This document shows, one piece after another, positions 55,069 to 61,109 of a stretch of 61,109 nucleotides of DNA. The stretch's first letter is position 1, and the number at the start of each line of letters is the position of its first letter. The notes below the pieces were generated by a model. The model saw only the letters and a list, made by a program, of their open reading frames with translations, did not search any database and was not told the origin of the DNA. The position numbers were made by a program, and so were the translations under genes. The DNA comes from Synechococcus sp. BSA11S. Its GTDB lineage: Bacteria > Cyanobacteriota > Cyanobacteriia > PCC-6307 > Cyanobiaceae. The stretch spans positions 1-61,109 of the forward strand of contig NZ_VNWP01000016.1 of NCBI RefSeq assembly GCF_014224355.1, read 5' to 3'.

Positions 55069-56727
55069 TCAGATCGCGATCGGCTCGACCCCGCTCACCA
55101 CCGGAGCCACGGCGCTGAGCTCCAGGTCGGGGTGATCCTCCTTGAGCTGGTTGAGGTTCCAGTCGTTCTTGAACAGCAGCACCGGCCGGTCCCAGGCGTC
55201 GCGCACCGTTTTGCAGTTGAAGATGCGGCCCACGCTCTCGAGGGATCCCCAGCCGCCCGCCACCCAGCGCGCCACACTGAAGCCCATGGGCTCCAGCCGC
55301 GTTTCCACCCCGTACTCATTCGCGAGCCGGTACTGGACCACTTCCAGCTGCAGCTGGCCCACGGCCGCCAGGATCGGATCCCGTTTGCTGGTGTCGGTGT
55401 CGTAGAGGATCTGCACGGCCCCCTCTTCCCGCAGTTCATTCACCCCCTTTCGGAAGCTCTTGAAGGCCGAGGGGTTGGGGTTGCGCAACCAGGCGAAAAT
55501 CTCAGGACTGAAGCAGGGGATGCCTTCGTACTCCACCCTGGGCCCCACATAGAGGGTGTCGCCGATGGCGAACATGCCCGGGTTGTTCAGGCCGATCACG
55601 TCGCCCGGGTAGGCGTCGTCGACCACCTCCCGGTCCTGACCGAACAGCTTCTGGGGGCGGGAGAGCCGGATCGTGCGACCGCTGCGGGCATGGCGCACGC
55701 TCATGTCCTTCTCGAAGCGGCCGGAGCAGACCCGCACGAAGGCGACGCGGTCACGGTGGCGGGGGTCCATGTTGGCCTGCAGCTTGAACACGAAGCCGCT
55801 GAACTCGGGCCGCAGTGGATCGATGGGGCCGTCTTGGCTGGTGCGGGCCACGGGCTGCTGGGCCAGCTCCAGGAAGGCATCGAGGAACGGATGCACGCCG
55901 AAGTTGGTCATCGCCGAGCCGAAGAACACCGGGCTCAGTTCGCCGGCATGCACCAGCTCCAGGTCGAGCTCGGCGCCGGCGCCGTCGAGCAGCTCCAGTT
56001 CCTCGAGGGCCTGGGCCAGGAGTTCCGCTTCCACGGCCCCGGACTCGCGGGCGTCCTGCACCGACAGGGTGCGCTCGCCGGCCTGTTTGCCGCGTTCCGC
56101 GCGATCGAACAGGATCACGTCCCGGCGGCGTCGGTCGATCACCCCGCGGAAGCGATCGCCGCTGCCGATCGGCCAGTTCACCGGCCAGCAGGTGAGACCC
56201 AGCTCGCTCTCGATCTCATCGATCAGCTCGAGCGGGTCGCGCCCGGGCCGATCCATCTTGTTGATGAACGTGAAGATCGGAATCCGCCGCATGCGGCAGA
56301 CCTCGAACAGCTTGCGGGTCTGCGGCTCCAGGCCTTTGGCGGCGTCCTCCAGCATCACCGCGTTGTCGGCGGCGGCCAGGGTTCGGTAGGTGTCTTCCGA
56401 GAAGTCCTGGTGCCCAGGGGTATCGAGCAGGTTGATCGTGCTGCCGTCGTAGTCGAACTGGAGCACGGTGGAGGTGATTGAGATGCCGCGCTGCTTCTCC
56501 AGCTCCATCCAGTCGGAGGTCACCTTGCGCTGCTCTCCCTTGGCCTTCACCGCGCCGGCCTGCTGGATGGCCCCCCCGTACAGCAGCAGCTTCTCGGTGA
56601 GGGTGGTCTTGCCCGCGTCGGGGTGGGAAATGATCGCGAAATTCCGGCGCCGGGCCACGGCTTTGGCCAGGGCCTGCTGCTCGGGGTCCGTGGCCCCGTT
56701 CTCAGGCGCCCTGATGCTGCTGGTCAT
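55069..56727 (-). CDS. prfC: Peptide chain release factor 3
   Basis: RF3 is a GTPase that removes RF1/RF2 from the ribosome. The 552-residue protein has the G1 motif [14 protein letters not shown], switch [14 protein letters not shown]3 [12 protein letters not shown] and G4 INKMDR. The C-terminal RF3-specific domain follows from about 400. ATG 56727 is the family start; the longer frame to 56793 adds unrelated residues. It diverges from nrdJ. Confidence 0.95.
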   Translation of the reverse strand: MTSSIRAPENGATDPEQQALAKAVARRRNFAIISHPDAGKTTLTEKLLLYGGAIQQAGAVKAKGEQRKVTSDWMELEKQRGISITSTVLQFDYDGSTINLLDTPGHQDFSEDTYRTLAAADNAVMLEDAAKGLEPQTRKLFEVCRMRRIPIFTFINKMDRPGRDPLELIDEIESELGLTCWPVNWPIGSGDRFRGVIDRRRRDVILFDRAERGKQAGERTLSVQDARESGAVEAELLAQALEELELLDGAGAELDLELVHAGELSPVFFGSAMTNFGVHPFLDAFLELAQQPVARTSQDGPIDPLRPEFSGFVFKLQANMDPRHRDRVAFVRVCSGRFEKDMSVRHARSGRTIRLSRPQKLFGQDREVVDDAYPGDVIGLNNPGMFAIGDTLYVGPRVEYEGIPCFSPEIFAWLRNPNPSAFKSFRKGVNELREEGAVQILYDTDTSKRDPILAAVGQLQLEVVQYRLANEYGVETRLEPMGFSVARWVAGGWGSLESVGRIFNCKTVRDAWDRPVLLFKNDWNLNQLKEDHPDLELSAVAPVVSGVEPIAI

Positions 56728-56780
56728 GAGCTCAGCCTGACAGGCCACCACAGGGCACTGTCGCTGGTGGCGACGCGCGC

Positions 56781-56808
56781 TTGCACCCCCCACCAGTGGC
56801 GTTATGGT
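56781..56808 (+). promoter_or_regulatory. nrdJ: Candidate nrdJ promoter
   Basis: TTGCAC (56781-56786) and TATGGT (56803-56808) are separated by 16 bases. Transcription would start near 56815 and translation at GTG 56835, leaving a leader of about 20 bases. This also argues against the TTG start at 56781. No cobalamin riboswitch fits in such a short leader. Confidence 0.45.
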
Positions 56809-56834
56809 GCACCAAATTGACCACCCCCACCGCC

Positions 56835-59228
56835 GTGACCCTCACTCCAGCGCGCCCCGATCTGGTCGATCCCGCAGGGACGCTGGCTTCGGAGGCTGTG
56901 GCCTCCCGGCTGCAGGGTGGCCGGATCGGGGCCGACGGCCTGCTGGAGCCTGATTTCCCCGCCACCGCCCCTGCGGCGAACCCCGTCTTCTACCGCACCT
57001 ACTCCCGCCGCACCGAGGGCGGGCGTGAGAGCTGGCATCAGGTGGCCGAGCGCAACCTGGAGGGCCTGCGTCAGCTGGGCCGGCTCGATGCGGCCGAGGT
57101 GGAGCTGATCCGGCGGATGCAGAAGCACCAGCAGGCCCTGCCTTCGGGCCGCTGGCTCTGGATCGGCGGCACCCCCTGGATCGAGCAGCGCCACAACTTC
57201 TCCGGCGCCTACAACTGCACGTCCACCAACCTGATCGACTGGGAAGCCTTCGGTCTGATGATGGACCTGGCGATGATGGGCTGCGGCACCGGCGCCATCA
57301 TCGAGCCGCACCTGATCGAGCGGCTGCCGCTGGTGCGCAACCGCCTGGTGATCGAGAGTGTCAGCCCGATCGGTGTGACCCCCGCCGGAGCGCGCCAGGA
57401 GACCACCACCCACAGCATCCGTGGCAACCGGGTGGAGATCAAGGTGGGCGACACCCGGCGCGGCTGGGTCGACAGTTACCAGCTGTTGCTGGAGCTGAGC
57501 AGCGATGAGCGCTTCGATGCCGAGACCCCGATCACGGTGAAGGTGGACCTCTCCGACGTGCGGCCGGTGGGCGAAACGCTCAAGGGGTTCGGCGGCATGG
57601 CCAATCCGGTGAAGCTGGGTGATCTCTACGGCCGGGTGGCCCAGATCCTGAACAAGGCCAACGGCCGCCGGCTCACCTCCGTGGAGTGCTGCCTGCTGAT
57701 CGATGAGGCGGCGGTCACGATCGTGGCCGGGAACATCCGCCGCAGCGCCGGCATGCGCCAGTTCGCCGCCGAGGATCTCTCCGCCGCCGGCGCGAAGGAA
57801 AACCTCTGGCAGCAGGACGCCGGCGGCAACTGGAGCATCGACCCCGAGCGTGATGCCCTGCGGATGGCCAACCACACCCGGGTGTTCCACAGCCGCCCCA
57901 GCAAGGAGGTGGTGCTGGAGGCGGTGGTCAAGCAGTTCCAGAGCGGGGAAGGCGCGATCCAGTTCGCCCCTGAAGCGATCGCCCGCTCCAATGCCGACCT
58001 GCTGCCCACCCCTGAGCTGCGCAGTGAGTTCATCGACATCTATGTGGATCAGGGCCGCGAGGAAGCTGGCCGCTGGCTGCAACTGCACCACCCCGGGATC
58101 AGCGCCGCCGAGCTGGAGCACCGGCTCGGGCGCTACGGGCTGAATCCCTGCGGCGAGATCCTCGGCGCTGATTTCCACTGCAACCTGGCCGAAATCCACC
58201 TGAACCGGATCGATCCCGACGACCACCAGGCCCAGGCCGATGCCTTCAAGGCCGGTGGCCTGGCGGTGGCCTGCCTGCTCAACCACGACTTCGAGGTGGA
58301 GCGCTACCGCCAGAGCCGTGCCTGGGATCCGATCGTGGGGGTGAGCTTCACGGGCCTGTTCGACTTCTTCGTGCATGCCTTCGGCACCCCCTGGCTCAGC
58401 TGGTGGGAGCAGGGCCGCCCCGAAACGGAACAGGGTCTGGCCTTCAAGGCGCAGGAAGCGGAGTACCTGAGCCGCTGGAAGCAGATCGTCAACGAGGCGG
58501 TGTGGGAGTACTGCGATCGCCACGGCCTGCGCCGCCCCAATCGCTGCACCACCGTGCAACCGGCCGGCACCAAGAGTCTGCTCACCGGTGCCAGCCCCGG
58601 CTGGCATCCTCCCAAGGCTCAGCGCTTCATCCGCCGCATCACCTTCCGCAAGAACGATCCGGTGGCGCTCGCCTGCATGGACTACGGCTACACGATCGTG
58701 CCCAGCCAGTCCGACAAGGATGAGCAGGGACGCCTGCTGAATGATCCCTTCGATCCGCGCTGCGGCGAGTGGCTGGTGGAGATTCCCACCGAGGTGAGCT
58801 GGGCGAACATCCCGGGTGCCGATGCGGTGGAGATCAACAATTTCTCCGCTCTGGCCCAGTTCGACTTCTACATGCAGGTGCAGAAGCACTACACGGCCCA
58901 CAACACCTCCGCCACGGTGGAGTTCCGCGAGAACGAGATCGAGCCGCTGGCCGAGGCGATCCACCGGGCGATCGATGGCGGTGAGGGCTACATCTCGGCG
59001 GCGCTGCTGGCCCGCTTTGATGCCAATGCCACCTTCCCCAGGCTGCCGTTCGAGCCGATCGACCAGGCCACCTACACCCGTCTGCAGCAGGAGGTGGTCG
59101 CCCGGCGCCGCACGGCAGACTTCTTCGAGGCGCTGCAGCGTTACGACCAGGGAGAACTGGTGGAAGCTGGACCTGCCGGTTGTGATTCCGACAAGTGCCT
59201 GCTTCCCCTGGCCAAGCCAGCCCCATAA
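56835..59228 (+). CDS. nrdJ: Adenosylcobalamin-dependent class II ribonucleotide reductase
   Basis: NrdJ reduces ribonucleoside triphosphates to deoxy forms with a B12-generated thiyl radical. The 797-residue monomer has Cys128 in YNCTST (one of the redox pair), NPCGEI at 437-442 with the radical cysteine and catalytic Glu, and a mobile C-terminal pair CDSDKC that passes electrons from thioredoxin. The sequence is complete. GTG 56835 is preferred since the upstream promoter overlaps the longer frame. No class I genes are seen. Confidence 0.95.
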   Translation: MTLTPARPDLVDPAGTLASEAVASRLQGGRIGADGLLEPDFPATAPAANPVFYRTYSRRTEGGRESWHQVAERNLEGLRQLGRLDAAEVELIRRMQKHQQALPSGRWLWIGGTPWIEQRHNFSGAYNCTSTNLIDWEAFGLMMDLAMMGCGTGAIIEPHLIERLPLVRNRLVIESVSPIGVTPAGARQETTTHSIRGNRVEIKVGDTRRGWVDSYQLLLELSSDERFDAETPITVKVDLSDVRPVGETLKGFGGMANPVKLGDLYGRVAQILNKANGRRLTSVECCLLIDEAAVTIVAGNIRRSAGMRQFAAEDLSAAGAKENLWQQDAGGNWSIDPERDALRMANHTRVFHSRPSKEVVLEAVVKQFQSGEGAIQFAPEAIARSNADLLPTPELRSEFIDIYVDQGREEAGRWLQLHHPGISAAELEHRLGRYGLNPCGEILGADFHCNLAEIHLNRIDPDDHQAQADAFKAGGLAVACLLNHDFEVERYRQSRAWDPIVGVSFTGLFDFFVHAFGTPWLSWWEQGRPETEQGLAFKAQEAEYLSRWKQIVNEAVWEYCDRHGLRRPNRCTTVQPAGTKSLLTGASPGWHPPKAQRFIRRITFRKNDPVALACMDYGYTIVPSQSDKDEQGRLLNDPFDPRCGEWLVEIPTEVSWANIPGADAVEINNFSALAQFDFYMQVQKHYTAHNTSATVEFRENEIEPLAEAIHRAIDGGEGYISAALLARFDANATFPRLPFEPIDQATYTRLQQEVVARRRTADFFEALQRYDQGELVEAGPAGCDSDKCLLPLAKPAP

Positions 59229-59527
59229 GCCCCCGCTGCCGGCGGCCTGCGTGCCTGCAGGCCCCTTGGGCAAGCCTGCTGATCGGTTCGCTGACTCTTG
59301 TTCTGCCCGCTGGATTCGTGCGGGCCGGCAGTGACCTCAACCCTGACATCGAGAAGATGTGCCAGGGCCTGGCGGTGATCAACACCGAGCTTGGGGCCAC
59401 CGCAGCTCCGGGGTCCCCCTTGGGCCAGCGCATGCAGAGCGAGCTCTCGCTCTCCCAGGCCCAATACGGAGCTCTCTGGTCGCTGATGAAGCTCACCCCC
59501 ACCACCACCTGTTCGTCCTTGTACTGA
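59195..59527 (+). CDS. Small exported hypothetical protein (110 aa or shorter)
   Basis: The frame from GTG 59195 overlaps the nrdJ tail by 34 bases; the true start may be later. A hydrophobic signal (LLIGSLTLVLPAGFVRAG) leads to a mature part of about 65 residues (SDLNPDIEKMCQGLAVINTE and onward) with two cysteines, one in CQGL and one in CSSLY, which could form a disulfide. A 7-bp hairpin (59244-59263) falls in its first part. The function is unknown. Confidence 0.55.
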   Translation: MPASPGQASPISPRCRRPACLQAPWASLLIGSLTLVLPAGFVRAGSDLNPDIEKMCQGLAVINTELGATAAPGSPLGQRMQSELSLSQAQYGALWSLMKLTPTTTCSSLY

Positions 59528-59604
59528 TTCAGCTGCTGATCAGTCGCCTGGCAAGGCATTTCGACAGCCTTCCGTGATCAGCCTGGGGGAGACCCTCGGG
59601 CACT

Positions 59605-59643
59605 TTGATTGTCGATGCCTTGGTGGCTGGACGTATTGTACGT
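59605..59643 (+). promoter_or_regulatory. Promoter/operator region of the NYN-LOTUS gene
   Basis: ACGTA-TTG-TACGT (59631-59643) is a perfect 5-bp inverted repeat that contains the -10-like TATTGT (59634-59639). A weak -35 (TTGTCG, 59609-59614) lies 19 bases upstream. A repressor bound at the palindrome would block transcription, as expected for autoregulated cassettes. Confidence 0.35.
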
Positions 59644-59667
59644 TGATCATCAGAGCGTCGGCTCACA

Positions 59668-60378
59668 ATGAATGAAGTCAAACAGAGAATTGCACTCTTC
59701 ATCGATGCTGACAATGCGCCCGCTGGGAAGTTTGAAGATGTACTCAGCGAAGTCGCGAACTATGGTGTGGTCACGATTCGCAGGGCCTATGGAAATTGGA
59801 AGTCGCCTACGCTGAAGGCTTGGGAGGAGCTTTTGCATGACTATGCCATTCGACCGATCCAGCAATATGATTTAACCAAGGGGAAGAATGCTTCGGATAT
59901 AGCAATGGTGATCGACGCCATGGATGTAATGTATACAAAGCAAATCGATGTCATGTGCTTCGTGTCGTCTGACAGTGATTTCACTCCTTTGGTTGCAAGG
60001 GCATTGGCAGAAGGTAAAGTTGTTTTAGGTTTTGGAGAAAGAAAAACGCCAATGCCGTTTGTTAATGCGTGCTCAAAGTTTCTTTTCCTGGATCAAGAGA
60101 AAGAAGAAGCAAAAACAACTGTCAAGCCTATAAACATCAAATCAGACACTAAGCTGATCAATCTGCTGCGGCAGGCCATCGAGGCAACGGGAGACGAGGA
60201 TGGGTGGGCGGCTCTTGGGCCGGTTGGATCTAATATCTCCAACAAGACATCGTTTGATACAAGAAACTATGGATTTAAAAACCTAAGCAGTCTATTTAGA
60301 GCCATTGACCTTTTTGAGCTAAAACGTGGGCCAGGCAACACGTATTTCGTGCGGATGCTCGATCAAGCAGCAGCTTGA
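59668..60378 (+). CDS. NYN nuclease-like protein with C-terminal LOTUS/OST-HTH domain
   Basis: The 236-residue protein starts with an NYN/DUF88 domain: Asp at FIDADNAP (11-18), acid residues in DIAMVIDAMDVMY (about 77-86), and FVSSDSDFTPLVARAL (about 98). These are the metal-binding acids of active PIN-like RNases. The C-terminal part (about 155-236, LINLLRQAIEATGDEDGWAA then FKNLSSLFRAIDLFEL) fits the LOTUS/OST-HTH RNA-binding fold. Base use is much more A+T rich than its neighbours (for example GAAAGAAAAACG), which suggests transfer. The target is unknown. Confidence 0.85.
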   Translation: MNEVKQRIALFIDADNAPAGKFEDVLSEVANYGVVTIRRAYGNWKSPTLKAWEELLHDYAIRPIQQYDLTKGKNASDIAMVIDAMDVMYTKQIDVMCFVSSDSDFTPLVARALAEGKVVLGFGERKTPMPFVNACSKFLFLDQEKEEAKTTVKPINIKSDTKLINLLRQAIEATGDEDGWAALGPVGSNISNKTSFDTRNYGFKNLSSLFRAIDLFELKRGPGNTYFVRMLDQAAA

Positions 60379-60522
60379 TTTCACAAACAACAATGATTGA
60401 GCCTGGGTGTCGCAACATTCCCTTGGAAGAACAAGATTTTCCGTATTCACGTACTCCGTAGGGCAAGTCGCGGCGTCAGGTCTTCAGCGCCTTTGCTGAA
60501 CCATGCAGAAAAAGGGTTTGGA

Positions 60523-60720
60523 ATGGTCGCCGCCCAAGAGAGGTGGATTCGATGCCCAGGAGATAGGCTTGACTGCCAGCACGTGGGTGAGGGAGCGGCC
60601 CCGATGGCAGTCGTCTGCGAAATCACTGCGTTTGGCAGAGCCGCCCTGGGCTTTTTCAAAGCACTCAAAGAATCGATTGAAAGGCAACAGGTCCAGGTCT
60701 TGGACTATCATCATGATTGA
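60523..60720 (+). CDS. Possible small protein before the YjbR gene (65 aa)
   Basis: The ATG at 60523 has a fair ribosome site (AAAGGG seven bases before). The protein has MVAAQERWIRCPGDRLDCQH and a helix GRAALGFFKALKESIERQQV; the stop overlaps the next start by 8 bases. I cannot match it to a family. The overlap favours a real two-gene unit but composition is not decisive. Confidence 0.4.
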   Translation: MVAAQERWIRCPGDRLDCQHVGEGAAPMAVVCEITAFGRAALGFFKALKESIERQQVQVLDYHHD

Positions 60721-61021
60721 GCAGGAATTCAATCAATTCTGCAGCATCCTGCCCGCAACGTCGTGCGTCAACCAATGGGGAGGTGCCCATGTCTGGAAGG
60801 TGGGAGGACAAGTGTTTGCCCTCGGCGGCTGGCAGAAAACAGGCTCACTGGCATTCACCTTCAAAGCGTCTCAGCTCGACTACTACCTTTTGAGTGTTCA
60901 GCCCGGCTATCGACCTGCACCATATCTGGCCTCGCCAGGCATGACCTGGATCCAGATCGATGACGTTTCTGAAACAGGCGAGCGGTGCCTATCAGCGTTG
61001 TTGTCCGCTCGCGGTGCTTGA
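60713..61021 (+). CDS. MmcQ/YjbR-family protein (102 aa)
   Basis: This is a double-wing MmcQ/YjbR protein: HVWKVGGQVFALGGWQ, LAFTFKASQLDYYLLS, PGYRPAPYLASPGMTWIQID. The fold is DNA-binding-like; actual role is unknown. ATG 60713 gives the usual length of about 100-120 residues. The upstream part of the frame (60503) reads through the 65-residue gene and is not used. Confidence 0.85.
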   Translation: MIEQEFNQFCSILPATSCVNQWGGAHVWKVGGQVFALGGWQKTGSLAFTFKASQLDYYLLSVQPGYRPAPYLASPGMTWIQIDDVSETGERCLSALLSARGA

Positions 61022-61062
61022 GCTGAGCACCTGATCGCAGCATACTGAGACCGGCTGCTCAT

Positions 61063-61083
61063 GGAGCCCGTGGCTCCAACTTT
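61063..61083 (+). terminator. Possible weak terminator after the YjbR gene
   Basis: GGAGCC (61063-61068), CGT loop and GGCTCC (61072-61077) form a perfect 6-bp hairpin, followed by AACTTTGTT. The T tract is short and interrupted. It lies 42 bases after the YjbR stop. Confidence 0.4.
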
Positions 61084-61109
61084 GTTCGCAACATTGGTGG
61101 TTCCTGGTT

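Noticed and set aside
56728-56834. Cobalamin riboswitch before nrdJ
   Set aside because: The space is only about 100 bases and shared with the prfC start; no B12-box-like sequence is visible and a short-leader promoter fits better.
56802-59273. 823-codon open frame antisense to nrdJ
   Set aside because: High GC at third codon positions of nrdJ removes stops on the other strand. The protein has no family features, while nrdJ has complete catalytic motifs.

Overview
The window is from a GC-rich picocyanobacterium of the Cyanobium/Synechococcus type. The evidence is petG (cytochrome b6f), chlI (Mg-chelatase), a membrane-anchored cytochrome cM, lycopene cyclase, the CAAD-domain and CPP1-like proteins, DUF3370, DUF3531 and DUF6464 families, the SbtA/SbtB bicarbonate system, a B12-dependent class II ribonucleotide reductase, and many copies of the HIP1 octamer GCGATCGC. 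Genes are tightly packed, often overlap by 1-4 bases, and frequently start with GTG or TTG. I see no rRNA, tRNA, CRISPR array or prophage.

Left edge (1-760): part of an IS3-like element has cut the gene for an Anbu proteasome-type protease, leaving only its N-terminal 45 codons. A small hypothetical gene points the other way. 0.8-9.5 kb: an MFS transporter, an exported alpha/beta hydrolase, half of a peptide-type ABC importer, homoserine dehydrogenase, SufE and a membrane-anchored beta-sandwich protein. 9.2-14.2 kb is a minus-strand chain of nearly touching genes (class A beta-lactamase-like, DUF3370, chlI, ruvC, 5-formyl-THF cyclo-ligase and an 89-codon ORF). 14.2-20.3 kb holds an rRNA/tRNA methyltransferase, cytM, petG, rsmD, hisH, a LOG-like protein, thioredoxin, GuaB3 and CAAD. 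20.4-30.9 kb holds DUF39, gyrA, lycopene cyclase, UspA, a GH57 glucan enzyme, an NYN protein, leuA and an orphan sugar permease.

31-35.8 kb is a carbon and metal region: sbtA and sbtB, then a UPF0016 manganese-exporter-type protein, DUF6464, TerC and a membrane-anchored HExxH metalloprotease. 35.9-43.1 kb: mfd, an undescribed 59-residue membrane protein, carboxyl-terminal protease, ispG and a uracil-DNA glycosylase whose usual motif histidine is replaced. 43.3-48.8 kb is one plus-strand operon: an aminotransferase followed by a PhnD/PhnC/PhnE-type importer with both permease halves fused, an 80-residue protein between PhnD and PhnC, and an SGNH hydrolase. 48.9-59.5 kb: an alternative sigma factor, a DUF92 kinase-like protein, RsmE, an ECF-type ATPase, Hsp33, release factor 3, NrdJ and a small exported protein.

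Right edge (59.6-61.1 kb) looks acquired: it is clearly richer in A+T and carries an NYN nuclease-like plus LOTUS/OST-HTH protein behind a palindromic promoter region, a possible 65-residue protein and an MmcQ/YjbR protein. The most unusual items are the IS-broken anbu gene, the NYN-LOTUS cassette, the SbtB without its C-terminal redox loop, the probable CTG start in a CTGA overlap, the 59-residue membrane protein and the H-to-P change in the glycosylase. I found no complete new system that I could defend from sequence alone.
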